From Alphaproteobacteria bacterium (GTDB taxonomy: Bacteria; Pseudomonadota; Alphaproteobacteria; Bin95): a stretch of DNA of 35,881 nt. This document shows, piece by piece, positions 7,667 through 15,560 of this stretch; within the stretch, counting starts at the first letter, position 1, and each line of letters opens with the position of its first letter. Position numbers and translations under genes: made by a program. The notes below the pieces were generated by a model. The model saw only the letters and a list, made by a program, of their open reading frames with translations. It made no database searches and had not been told where the DNA came from. The stretch is from the NCBI GenBank assembly GCA_022827685.1, contig JAJEIH010000134.1, positions 1 to 35,881 on the forward strand, written 5' to 3'.

Positions 7667-9520
7667 TCACTCGGCCGGCAGGCTGTCCGCCAGCGCGTCG
7701 GCGAGGCGGCGGGCGAAGGCAGCGGGGTCCTCCGGCGTCTCGCCCTCGGCGATGCGCGCCTGGTCCAGCAGCAGGGGCGCCAACTGCGCGGCCCGGTCCT
7801 CGCCCGCGGCCATGGAGCGCGCGAGCCCCTGCACCAGCCGGTGCCGGGGATTGAGTTCCAGCACGCGGCGCGACGCCCCGCCGTCGATCTGGCCGTGGCG
7901 GCGCAGCATCCGCTCCAGATGCAGGTCCATGTCGCCCTCGTCCGCCACCAGGCGCACGGCGCTTTCGGTCAGCGCCTCGGAGCCGCGCACGTCCTTGACC
8001 GCCTCTCCCAACGTCACCTTGAAGAGCGCGACCAGCGAGGCGATGTCGGCTTCCGGCTCGTCCTCCTCCTTCGGCGCCTCATTCTCGGCCAGAGGAATGG
8101 CGCCGAGGTCGATGCCGCCGCGCGAGACCGAGACGAACTGCTTGCCGTCATACTCGCCGACGGCCGGCACCCAGAAATCGTCCACCGGGTCCTGCAACAG
8201 CAGCACCTCGACCTTGCGGGCCCGGAAGCCCTCCAGATGCGGGCTGCCGGCGAGCGCTGTGCCCTCCTCGCCGGCGATGTAGTAGATCGCCTCCTGGCCC
8301 TCGCGCATCCGCCCGGCATAGCCGGCGAGCGTCGTCCAGTCCTCCGACGCGGTCGAGCGGAAGCGCGCCAGCTCCAGCAGCGCCTCGCGCTGGCCGGTGT
8401 CCTCGTATAACCCCTCTTTCAGCACCGGCCCGAAGGCCTCCCAGAAGGTCTCGTAACCGTCCTTGTCGTTCTCGGCCTTCGTCTTGAGTTCGCCCAGCAC
8501 CCGGCGCACCAGCCCGTCGCGGATGCGCCGCAGCACGGGGTTTCGCTGGAGCATCTCGCGCGAGAGGTTGAGCGGCAGGTCCTCGCTGTCCACGACCCCG
8601 CGCAGGAAGCGCAGCCAGGCCGGAACCAGCTCCGGCGCATCGTCGGTAATGAACACGCGCTTCACATAGAGCTTGAGCGCGGATTTGCGGTCCGGATTGA
8701 AGAGGTCGAAGGGCCGCGATGTCGGCACGAACAGCAGGCCCGAATACTCGATCACGCCCTCGGCGCGGAAATGCAAAGTGAGCCACGGCTCGTCGAAGGC
8801 ATGGCCGACATGGCGGTAGAACTCGGCATATTGCTCCGGCTCGATCTCGTTCCGCGGCCGGGTCCAGAGTGCGGAGGCTTCGTTGACGGTCTCGCCGTCT
8901 ATCTTGACCGGGACGGCAATGTGGTCCGAATAGGTCTTGACCACCGAGCGGAGCCGGGCCGGCTCCAGGAACTCGTCCTCGCCCTCCTTCAGATGCAGGC
9001 GGACCTCGGTGCCGCGTGGCTCCCGCTCGGCCTCCGAGACCGTGAACTCGCCGCGCCCGTCCGACTCCCAGGCAAACGCCGCCTCCGCTCCAGCGGCGCG
9101 CGAGACCACCTGCACCCGCTCGGCAACCATGAAAGCCGAGTAGAAGCCGACGCCGAACTGCCCGATCAGCGCCACGTCGTTCCTTGCGTCACCGGTCAGC
9201 CTCTCGGCGAAGGCAGCGGTACCGGAGCGCGCGATGGTGCCGAGATTCTCCGCCAGTTCCTCCCGGCTCATGCCCTCGCCATTGTCGACGACGGCGATGG
9301 TGCGCGCCTCCTCGTCCACATCGATGCGGATGCGGAATTCGGAGTCGCCTTCCAGTAATTCCGGCTCGGCGATGGCGCGGTAGCGCAGCCGGTCGCAGGC
9401 ATCCGCCGCGTTGGAAATCAACTCGCGCAGGAAGATTTCCTTGTCCGAATAGACCGAGTGAACCATGAGGTCGAGGATGCGCCCGACCTCCGCCTGAAAC
9501 GCCCGGCGCTCTTCGCTCAT
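7667..9520 (-). CDS. htpG: Molecular chaperone HtpG (Hsp90)
   Basis: ATP-dependent cytosolic chaperone of 617 residues, close to the usual ~625. The N-terminal GHKL ATPase shows Arg-Glu-Leu-Ile-Ser-Asn-Ala-Ala-Asp (E33, N37), Asp-Asn-Gly-Glu-Gly-Met (79-84) and Gly-Gln-Phe-Gly-Val-Gly-Phe-Tyr-Ser (120-128). The middle domain includes the Asn-Leu-Ser-Arg-Glu segment bearing the gamma-phosphate-sensing arginine. ATG at 9518-9520 follows a strong GGGGGAGGAA site. A CTTGAA box lies ~60 bases upstream (separate entry), consistent with heat-shock control. It is monocistronic and divergent from the enolase-family gene. Confidence 0.97.
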   Translation of the reverse strand: MSEERRAFQAEVGRILDLMVHSVYSDKEIFLRELISNAADACDRLRYRAIAEPELLEGDSEFRIRIDVDEEARTIAVVDNGEGMSREELAENLGTIARSGTAAFAERLTGDARNDVALIGQFGVGFYSAFMVAERVQVVSRAAGAEAAFAWESDGRGEFTVSEAEREPRGTEVRLHLKEGEDEFLEPARLRSVVKTYSDHIAVPVKIDGETVNEASALWTRPRNEIEPEQYAEFYRHVGHAFDEPWLTLHFRAEGVIEYSGLLFVPTSRPFDLFNPDRKSALKLYVKRVFITDDAPELVPAWLRFLRGVVDSEDLPLNLSREMLQRNPVLRRIRDGLVRRVLGELKTKAENDKDGYETFWEAFGPVLKEGLYEDTGQREALLELARFRSTASEDWTTLAGYAGRMREGQEAIYYIAGEEGTALAGSPHLEGFRARKVEVLLLQDPVDDFWVPAVGEYDGKQFVSVSRGGIDLGAIPLAENEAPKEEDEPEADIASLVALFKVTLGEAVKDVRGSEALTESAVRLVADEGDMDLHLERMLRRHGQIDGGASRRVLELNPRHRLVQGLARSMAAGEDRAAQLAPLLLDQARIAEGETPEDPAAFARRLADALADSLPAE

Positions 9521-9555
9521 TTCCTCCCCCTTACATCTGTTCCGTCCCGGCCCGG

Positions 9556-9585
9556 CATATGCGACGCTTCGCGCCCCGGTTCAAG
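9556..9585 (-). promoter_or_regulatory. Possible RpoH/sigma-70 promoter of htpG
   Basis: On the minus strand CTTGAA (complement of 9580-9585) is followed 18 bases later by CATATG (complement of 9556-9561). Transcription would start near 9549 and leave a leader of ~28 bases before htpG. A CTTG-type -35 box is the hallmark of alphaproteobacterial heat-shock promoters, but the -10 box fits their consensus only partly and the spacing is slightly long. Confidence 0.4.
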
Positions 9586-9608
9586 ACGGCAGGAGGGCAC
9601 GCCGCCCC

Positions 9609-10718
9609 ATGAAGATCGACGATGTAACCCTTACCCTGTTCGCCTGGGACGACATCCCGGCGACCACCTATGGCAGCCATACGGGGACCTTCCAGGGCCG
9701 CAGCGAACTCGGCCTGCTGACCTTGCGCACCGATGATGGCATCGAGGGCCATGCCTTTCTCGGTTCGGCCAGCCGGGGCGCGGCGAGTGATGCCGAGTCG
9801 CTCATCCGCTTCCTCAAGCCGCAGGTGATGGGCGAACACCCGCTCGACCGGGAAAAGCTCTATCTCCGGCTGACGGCGCGCAACCGCAACACGACATGGC
9901 GGGCGATCGGCGCGGTCGATATCGCGCTCTGGGACATCGCCGGCAAGGCGGCGGGCCTGCCGATCCACCGGCTGATGGGCACGGTCCGGACGAGCGCGCC
10001 TGCCTATGCCAGCTCCGCCGTGCTCTCCTCGCCCGAAGCCTATGCCGAGGAGGCTGTCTCCTTCCGCGACGGAAACTGGAAGGCCTACAAGATCCACCCG
10101 CCGACCGACCCGGACGAGGATATCCGCGTCTGCGAGGCGGTGCGCAAGGCGGTCGGCGACAACTACCGCATCATGCTGGACAGCACCTGGTCCTACGACT
10201 ATCCGGCGGCGATGCGTGTCGGCCGGGCGGCGGAGCGGCTCGGCTTCCATTGGTACGAGGACCCGCTCGCCGACGACGACATCACCAACTACATCAAGCT
10301 GCGCCAGAAGCTCGACATCCCGATCCTTGCGACGGAATACAGCCCCGGCGGCTTCCAGGCCTATGCGCCCTGGCTGCTCCTGCAGGCGACCGACTATCTG
10401 CGCGGCGACGTGGCGGTGAAGGGCGGGCTCACCGCCTGCCTCAAGACCGCCCATCTCGCCGAGGCGTTCCACATGTCCTACGAGGTCCATCACGGCGGCA
10501 ATTCGCTGAACAACATGGCGAACCTGCATCTCATCTGCTCGATCCCGAACACGGAGATGTTCGAGGTGCTGATGCCGGACGGCGCCCACCGCTACGGGCT
10601 TGCCGAGGAAATCGTCGTGGACGGCGACGGCCGCGTGCATGCGCCGGAAGCGCCCGGCCTCGGCGCCGTCATCGACTTCGACCTCATCCGGGCGAAGACG
10701 ATCTCCGTGCTCTCCTGA
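9609..10718 (+). CDS. Mandelate racemase/enolase-superfamily acid-sugar-type dehydratase
   Basis: The 369-residue protein lines up with mandelate racemase almost residue for residue. Metal ligands are D191, E217 and E243. The His-Asp dyad is D267 with H294 or H295, and the electrophilic Glu is E319. K161 matches the first lysine of the Lys-x-Lys motif, but the second lysine is histidine (H163). Such enzymes abstract the alpha proton of a carboxylate and then racemise or dehydrate it; most relatives are sugar-acid dehydratases. GGAGGG at 9592-9597 precedes ATG 9609. It opens a six-gene operon with a decarboxylase, a hydratase, two VOC proteins and a CoA transferase, which suggests an organic acid other than a simple aldonate. 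Confidence 0.85.
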   Translation: MKIDDVTLTLFAWDDIPATTYGSHTGTFQGRSELGLLTLRTDDGIEGHAFLGSASRGAASDAESLIRFLKPQVMGEHPLDREKLYLRLTARNRNTTWRAIGAVDIALWDIAGKAAGLPIHRLMGTVRTSAPAYASSAVLSSPEAYAEEAVSFRDGNWKAYKIHPPTDPDEDIRVCEAVRKAVGDNYRIMLDSTWSYDYPAAMRVGRAAERLGFHWYEDPLADDDITNYIKLRQKLDIPILATEYSPGGFQAYAPWLLLQATDYLRGDVAVKGGLTACLKTAHLAEAFHMSYEVHHGGNSLNNMANLHLICSIPNTEMFEVLMPDGAHRYGLAEEIVVDGDGRVHAPEAPGLGAVIDFDLIRAKTISVLS

Positions 10719-10790
10719 CCGCCCTGCCCGCTTGAGCGCGGGGCGGGAATGGGCTTTGCTGCGGGGGACCGAAACGGAGCGAACACGACC

Positions 10791-11192
10791 ATGGACCTCA
10801 GCAGCTACAACCGCACGCCGGGCTTCGAACAGGGCCTGGCGGCCCGCCGCCGGGTGCTCGGCGAAGAGTATGTCGGCCCCTCCATCGCCCGGGGCGCGGA
10901 GGACGATTTCGCCCACCAGCTCCAGCAATTCGTCACCGAATATTGCTGGGGCACGGTGTGGTGCCGCGACGGCCTGCCGGACAAGACCCGCAGCATCATG
11001 AACCTGACCATGCTCGCCGCCCTCGGCCGCACCCACGAACTCCGCTTGCATACGCGCGGCGCGCTCAACAACGGCGTCACCAAGGAGGAGATCGCCGAGG
11101 TGTTCCTCCAGGTCGGCATTTATGCGGGCGTCCCGGCGGCGGTCGAGGCGTTCCGGGAGGCGTCCAAGGTGTTCGAGGAGATGGGGGTGTGA
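10791..11192 (+). CDS. Carboxymuconolactone decarboxylase-family protein
   Basis: The 133-residue single-domain protein has the all-helical PcaC/AhpD fold. It contains Gly-Ala-Leu-Asn-Asn-Gly-Val-Thr followed by Glu-Val-Phe-Leu-Gln-Val-Gly-Ile-Tyr-Ala-Gly-Val-Pro, as in 4-carboxymuconolactone decarboxylase. The Cys-x-x-Cys of the AhpD peroxidase group is absent, favouring a decarboxylase or isomerase role. ATG 10791 has GGAG at 10776-10779. Its TGA overlaps the GTG start of the hydratase gene by 4 bases. No other protocatechuate genes are present, so the substrate is probably a different lactone or beta-keto acid. Confidence 0.85.
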   Translation: MDLSSYNRTPGFEQGLAARRRVLGEEYVGPSIARGAEDDFAHQLQQFVTEYCWGTVWCRDGLPDKTRSIMNLTMLAALGRTHELRLHTRGALNNGVTKEEIAEVFLQVGIYAGVPAAVEAFREASKVFEEMGV

Positions 11193-11965
11193 CTGTCCAG
11201 GCTGCGGCGGACTTCCTGCTTGCCGCGCACCGCGAGGGCCGGCGCTTCGAGCGCCTGCCCGCCGGCATCGCGCCCGGCTCCGAGGACGAGGCCTACCGGG
11301 TGCAGGCCGCGCTGGTCGCGGGCCTCGGCCTGCCTGTCGCGGGCTGGAAGGTGGCGCTCACCTCCGCCGCCATGCGCCGCGTCGTGCCCGGCATCGACCA
11401 GCCCTGCGCCGGCGCGATCTTCGCCGAGCGCGTCCACCGCTCGCCGGCGAAGCTGCCGCGTTCTTCGCTGATGCGCATCGGGCTTGAATGCGAGGCGATG
11501 GTGCGCCTTGCGGACGACCTGCCGGATGCCGGCCGGCCCTGGACGCGGGAGAGCGTCGCGGACCATGTCGGCGCGGTGGCGGCCGCCTTCGAGCTCATCG
11601 ACGACCGCGAAGCGGATTACAACAACATGAACGCCTTCGAGCTCATCGCCGACAATGCCTGGAACGGCGGCGTGGTGGTCGGGCCCGAGGTCGCGGACTG
11701 GCAGGCGCTCGACCTCGTGGGCGCGCGCGGCAGTCTGGAGATCGACAGCAAGCCCGTGGGCGAGGGCCGGGGCGGCGACGCCATGGGCCATCCCTTCGAG
11801 CCGCTTGCCTGGCTCGCCAACAACGCCATAGCCCGCGGCCGGCCGCTCCGCGCCGGCGAGCTGGTGATGACCGGCTCCATCGTCCCGACCCAGTTCCTGG
11901 AAGCCGGCAACCGCGCCGTCTATACGCACGAGGCGCTCGGCACGGTGGAACTGGAGGTCGTCTGA
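11189..11965 (+). CDS. 2-keto-4-pentenoate hydratase (MhpD-type, FAH superfamily)
   Basis: Hydratases of this type add water to 2-hydroxypenta-2,4-dienoate-like products of meta-cleavage; close relatives decarboxylate 4-oxalocrotonate. The 258-residue protein has the metal ligands E100, E102 and E135, matching E106, E108 and E139 of MhpD. The start is GTG 11189, overlapping the previous stop as GTGA, which signals translational coupling; a longer frame from 10943 runs inside the preceding gene. Its presence beside a decarboxylase-like protein suggests that an unsaturated 2-oxo acid is an intermediate of this operon. Confidence 0.85.
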   Translation: MTVQAAADFLLAAHREGRRFERLPAGIAPGSEDEAYRVQAALVAGLGLPVAGWKVALTSAAMRRVVPGIDQPCAGAIFAERVHRSPAKLPRSSLMRIGLECEAMVRLADDLPDAGRPWTRESVADHVGAVAAAFELIDDREADYNNMNAFELIADNAWNGGVVVGPEVADWQALDLVGARGSLEIDSKPVGEGRGGDAMGHPFEPLAWLANNAIARGRPLRAGELVMTGSIVPTQFLEAGNRAVYTHEALGTVELEVV

Positions 11966-11995
11966 GGCCTGTCTCAACGGTTGCATGGAGGACGC

Positions 11996-12922
11996 ATGAC
12001 CGCTCCCGACCTTGCCTATGTGGCGCTCGCCGTCGATGAGCCGGAGGCCAGCGCGGCGATCTTCGAGAAGGATTTCAACCTGCTGCGGCAGGACTTCGCC
12101 TGCGGGCGGTCGAGCGTGCCGGTCATCTCGGTCGGGCGCTCGGCGCTGGCCCTCTTCCGCCCGGACGACCCGTTCCTCGGTCCGGGCGCGAAGAAGGGCG
12201 TCCACCATATGGCGATTGCCGCCGCCGACCCGGAGGCCGCGGCCGATGCCTCCGGTATCGCCAAGGCGGGCGGCGTCTCGGAGGGCCTTGGCGGCGGGCC
12301 GCAGGTAGAGCTTTCGCCCGACGCGACCGGCGGGGTGCGCACGCGCCTTGCGGCGCCGCTCGGCCTGGGTCCCGGTTCGTCCGAAATGGTCGAGCGAATC
12401 GATCATCTCGGCGTCGCGTCCGCCGACAACCGGGCGGCGCGCGAGACGTTCATCGACAGGCTGGGCTGCGTCTATGAAAGCCAGCAGACCGACAGCGAAA
12501 CCGAGACGGTCTCGGAGAATTTCACCTCCGACACCTACAACTACATTTTCCACACCAGGCCGTCGCACCTCGTCGGCAGCATGCGGGTGACCTTCATCAC
12601 CGTCGGCGATACGGAGCTGGAGTTCATCCAGGACCTGACGACGGGGAACGAGGCCGATGCCGCGCGGCACGACGCGGCCGGCAACACGCGCGGCGACCGC
12701 AGCGCCATCGCGCGCTACATCGCGGCGCGCGGCGCGGGGCTGCACCACATCGCCTTCAAGACGCCGGACGTGGCCGGATCGCTGGCGACGCTCCGGGCGG
12801 CGGGCCACCGGACCATAGACACGGTGGGCCGGCCGGGCTCCCGCCGTGCGCTCATCGGCTTCATGCACCCCACCATGATCGGCGGCGTGCTGATGCATTT
12901 CGTCCAGCGCGAGGAGGTCTGA
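11996..12922 (+). CDS. Two-domain VOC-fold protein (methylmalonyl-CoA epimerase/HPPD-like), copy 1
   Basis: The 308-residue protein contains two vicinal-oxygen-chelate modules. The C-terminal module (from about residue 130) resembles methylmalonyl-CoA epimerase: Ile-Asp-His-Leu-Gly-Val, Glu-Leu-Glu-Phe-Ile-Gln, Gly-Leu-His-His-Ile-Ala-Phe and a final strand Gly-Val-Leu-Met-His-Phe-Val-Gln. In epimerases the last strand supplies a glutamate ligand; here that position is histidine. The two-module build also recalls 4-hydroxyphenylpyruvate dioxygenase. ATG 11996 follows GGAGG at 11987-11991. It lies 3 bases before a paralogue with the same build, so the two may form a heteromer or act in successive steps. 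Confidence 0.8.
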   Translation: MTAPDLAYVALAVDEPEASAAIFEKDFNLLRQDFACGRSSVPVISVGRSALALFRPDDPFLGPGAKKGVHHMAIAAADPEAAADASGIAKAGGVSEGLGGGPQVELSPDATGGVRTRLAAPLGLGPGSSEMVERIDHLGVASADNRAARETFIDRLGCVYESQQTDSETETVSENFTSDTYNYIFHTRPSHLVGSMRVTFITVGDTELEFIQDLTTGNEADAARHDAAGNTRGDRSAIARYIAARGAGLHHIAFKTPDVAGSLATLRAAGHRTIDTVGRPGSRRALIGFMHPTMIGGVLMHFVQREEV

Positions 12923-12925
12923 CCC

Positions 12926-13873
12926 ATGGCCGGTTACGCGCTCAACTACCTGGCGCTGGCGGCCCGCGACGTGGAGGCCGCCTGCCGGTTCCTCGGCGGC
13001 TCGCTCGGCCTGGAGCGGACCGATGTCGCGCTCGGCGGCGGCACCGTGCCGTTCTTCGGCGTCGGCAGGTCGGCGGTCGCGCTGTTCGACCCCTACGACC
13101 CCTATCTGGATGAGCCGCAATTCCCGGGCGTCCACCATATGGCGCTGGCCGCGCCGGACCCCGCCGCCACCGCGGCCGCGCACAGCCTCACGGTCACGGC
13201 CGAGGGCGCGGGGCCGGACGGCAGGCGCTTCGTTGTCATCGACCCGCGGGAGACCGTCGGCATCCGCACCCGCTTCATCGAGCCGCTGGACATCCCGTCC
13301 GCCGACGGTCCCGCCTACAAGATCGACCATCTCGGCATCGCGACCGACGACAATGACGCCACGGTGCGCGTGTTCTCGGACAATCTCGGCTGCCCCGTCG
13401 AAAGCACGCAGACCGACGTGGAGATCCGCAACGTGACGGAGAGTTTCGTCTCCGACAAATACGGCGCGGTCTATCATTCGCGCCCGGCGGAGATCCTGGG
13501 CGGCCTGCGGGACGTCTTCATCACCATCGGCGACTGCGAGCTTGAAATGCTGATGGACTACGACCCGGCGCTGAAGCCGAGGGACGGACTCGGCGAGGAG
13601 AAAGGCAACACCAAGGGCGACCAGAGCGCGATCGCCAAATTCGTGGCGCGGCGGGGCCCCGGCCTGGCGCATGTCGCCTTCGCCACGCGGGATATCGACG
13701 CGCTGCTGCCGAAGCTCGCCGATGACGGCTGGCGCATGATCGACCTGGAAGGCCGCCCCGGCGGCCGCGGCTCGCTTATCGGCTTCGTGCATCCGTCCAA
13801 TTTCGGCGGCGGCCTGCTGATCCATTTCGTCGAACCGCAGGCCGACGGCGGCTATACGGCGAAATTCGGTTGA
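12926..13873 (+). CDS. Two-domain VOC-fold protein, copy 2
   Basis: The 315-residue paralogue of the preceding gene has the same two-module order. Matching landmarks are Ile-Asp-His-Leu-Gly-Ile, Glu-Leu-Glu-Met-Leu-Met, Gly-Leu-Ala-His-Val-Ala-Phe and Gly-Leu-Leu-Ile-His-Phe-Val-Glu. It also has histidine where epimerases have the glutamate metal ligand. The tail is about 10 residues longer than in copy 1. The tandem arrangement looks like an old duplication kept by selection, because both copies retain the candidate ligands while the rest has diverged. Possible chemistry is an isomerase, lyase or non-haem iron dioxygenase step; the sequence does not decide. Confidence 0.8.
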   Translation: MAGYALNYLALAARDVEAACRFLGGSLGLERTDVALGGGTVPFFGVGRSAVALFDPYDPYLDEPQFPGVHHMALAAPDPAATAAAHSLTVTAEGAGPDGRRFVVIDPRETVGIRTRFIEPLDIPSADGPAYKIDHLGIATDDNDATVRVFSDNLGCPVESTQTDVEIRNVTESFVSDKYGAVYHSRPAEILGGLRDVFITIGDCELEMLMDYDPALKPRDGLGEEKGNTKGDQSAIAKFVARRGPGLAHVAFATRDIDALLPKLADDGWRMIDLEGRPGGRGSLIGFVHPSNFGGGLLIHFVEPQADGGYTAKFG

Positions 13874-13900
13874 GGCCGCGCAACCGACCGGAGACACGCC

Positions 13901-15103
13901 ATGCCGCTGCCGCTTGAGACCATTCGTGTGCTGGACCTGACGCGCGCCGCTGCAGGCCCGTTCTGCACCATGATCCTCGCCGATTTCGGCGCCGACGTGG
14001 TGAAGGTCGAGCCCTTGCCGAACGGGGACCTGACGCGGCTCTGGGGTCCTTACGACCACGATATCGGCGTCTATTACCTCTCCATCAACCGTAACAAGCG
14101 GGGCCTCGGCGTCGATTTCCGCAACGAGGCGGGCCTGGAGACGGTGCGCCGGATGGCAGCGGAAGCCGATGTCGTGGTGGAGAACTTCAAGCCCGGGACG
14201 ACAGCAGCGATGGGCCTCGACTACGAGACCGTCAGCCGGGCCAACCCCGGCGTCATATACGGCAGCATCACAGGCATGGGCAGCTCCGGGCCCTATGGAA
14301 GCTGGCCCGGCCTCGACCAGATCGCGCAGGGCATGTCCGGCATGATGAGCCTGACGGGCGAGCCCGGCGGCGCGCCCACCCGCTACGGCGTTCCCATCGG
14401 CGACTTCACGGCCGGCATGTGGTGCGCGCTCGCCATCACCGCCGCCGTCGCCCAGCGGCATGTGACCGGAAAGGGCCAGCGGGTGGAGACCTCGCTGCTG
14501 GCGGCGCTTGTCGGCCTGCTGAGCGTGCAGGGCCAGCGCTACCTGTCGAACGGCGAAGTGCCCGGCCAGGCTGGCAACGACCATCCGACGATTTATCCGT
14601 ACGGCCTGTTCGAGGCGAAGGACGGGCCGCTCAATGTCGCTACGCCGAGCGACAAGCACTGGCAGTGGCTCTGCCGGGTGCTCGGTTGCGAGGAGTTGCT
14701 GGCGGAGGAGAAATACAGCACGAACGACCTTCGCCGGGCGAACCGGGACGAACTGCGCGAGCTTTTGAACGTCCGATTCCGGACCCGCGATGCCATCGAC
14801 TGGACAAAGGAGCTGATGGAAGGCGGCATCCCGACCGGCCCCGTCTATTCCCTCGACAGGGTGTTCGCCGACCCGCAGGTCCGCCAGCAGGGCATGGTCG
14901 AGGAGATCGACCACCCGACCGTCGGCGCGCTGAAGCTGCTCTCGAACCCGATCCGCATGGACGCGTTCGAGGGCCGGACCGTACGCACGCCGCCGCCGCT
15001 GCTGGGCCAGCACAATCGCGACGTGCTGGAGGAATACGGCTTCCCGCCCGACGCCATCGCGGAACTGGAGGCCGCCGGCGCCATAGGCGGCGAGACCGCG
15101 TGA
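13901..15103 (+). CDS. CaiB/BaiF-family (class III) CoA transferase
   Basis: The 400-residue protein opens with the family signature Val-Leu-Asp-Leu-Thr-Arg and the run Gly-Ala-Asp-Val-Val-Lys-Val-Glu-Pro. It carries the catalytic aspartate D139 in Pro-Gly-Leu-Asp-Gln-Ile-Ala-Gln-Gly-Met-Ser-Gly. Class III enzymes move CoA from a donor acyl-CoA to a carboxylic acid, or racemise or eliminate on the thioester. It is the last gene of the operon, 27 bases after the VOC pair. Its likely job is to activate the pathway acid, or to recycle CoA from its end product, for the epimerase-like VOC proteins. Donor and acceptor are unknown. Confidence 0.9.
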   Translation: MPLPLETIRVLDLTRAAAGPFCTMILADFGADVVKVEPLPNGDLTRLWGPYDHDIGVYYLSINRNKRGLGVDFRNEAGLETVRRMAAEADVVVENFKPGTTAAMGLDYETVSRANPGVIYGSITGMGSSGPYGSWPGLDQIAQGMSGMMSLTGEPGGAPTRYGVPIGDFTAGMWCALAITAAVAQRHVTGKGQRVETSLLAALVGLLSVQGQRYLSNGEVPGQAGNDHPTIYPYGLFEAKDGPLNVATPSDKHWQWLCRVLGCEELLAEEKYSTNDLRRANRDELRELLNVRFRTRDAIDWTKELMEGGIPTGPVYSLDRVFADPQVRQQGMVEEIDHPTVGALKLLSNPIRMDAFEGRTVRTPPPLLGQHNRDVLEEYGFPPDAIAELEAAGAIGGETA

Positions 15104-15167
15104 CGCTCCGCACTGCCCGGCAGCGCCAGCCCCGTGGAGGAGGTTCGACCGGATGAGGGCCGGTCCG

Positions 15168-15198
15168 GTTCGAACAGGGTCCGTTTCCGCTCTATACT
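15168..15198 (+). promoter_or_regulatory. Putative promoter/operator of the ArsR-type gene
   Basis: TATACT at 15193-15198 is a good -10 box. An imperfect -35 (TTCGAA, 15169-15174) lies 18 bases upstream and is covered by the perfect 8-base palindrome GTTCGAAC (15168-15175). Transcription would begin about 15205, almost at the ATG of 15207, so the message may be leaderless. The palindrome is a plausible repressor site. Confidence 0.4.
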
Positions 15199-15206
15199 CC
15201 GGGCCC

Positions 15207-15530
15207 ATGACGCTTGGAGAAATCGCCGTCCGGCTGGAGGTGCTCGGCAACGAGACGCGGCTTGCCGTTTTCCGCCATGTGGTGCGGGCGGGCGAGCGGG
15301 GCCTCGCCGTCAACGACATCCACGAGCGCACGGGCGTGCCCCGCTCCACGCTCTCCCACCATCTGCGCCGGCTGGTCGATTGCGGCCTGATGCAGCGGGA
15401 GCGGCGGGGCACCACGCTCATCTGCCGCGCCAATGCGGAGGCGATGACAGAGACGCTCGGCTTCCTGCTGAAGGAATGTTGCGCGGACGAGGTTGACAAT
15501 CTTTCCAGGCATCAGCATATTTCTATTTAG
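15207..15530 (+). CDS. ArsR-family metalloregulator with vicinal cysteines
   Basis: The 107-residue winged-helix repressor has a recognition region Arg-Ser-Thr-Leu-Ser-His-His-Leu (46-53). The classical Cys-Val-Cys site of plasmid ArsR is absent; instead adjacent cysteines C91-C92 lie near the C-terminus, with C59 and C73 elsewhere. C-terminal cysteine pairs occur in ArsR proteins that respond to arsenite (Acidithiobacillus) or selectively to methylarsenite (Shewanella). ATG 15207 has no clear ribosome site, but a -10 box lies just upstream, consistent with leaderless translation; a longer frame from 15153 would overlap the promoter. The next gene encodes an ArsP-like permease, supporting a metalloid role. 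Confidence 0.82.
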   Translation: MTLGEIAVRLEVLGNETRLAVFRHVVRAGERGLAVNDIHERTGVPRSTLSHHLRRLVDCGLMQRERRGTTLICRANAEAMTETLGFLLKECCADEVDNLSRHQHISI

Positions 15531-15538
15531 TTAGAAAT
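15519..15538. repeat. Inverted repeat across the ArsR-type stop codon
   Basis: ATTTCTA at 15519-15525 and TAGAAAT at 15532-15538 are perfect reverse complements with a 6-base spacer. The AT-rich dyad contains the TAG stop of the regulator gene and ends about 8 bases before the AAGGA ribosome site of the permease. It could be a second operator or a hairpin controlling permease expression. Confidence 0.5.
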
Positions 15539-15560
15539 ACCGAAATAAGGAACGGTCCCA

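Noticed and set aside
11120-15499. Very long minus-strand open frame (about 1459 codons) opposite the hydratase, VOC and CoA-transferase genes
   Set aside because: It lies antisense to well-recognised coding genes, shows no domain, and is the expected by-product of third-position GC bias.
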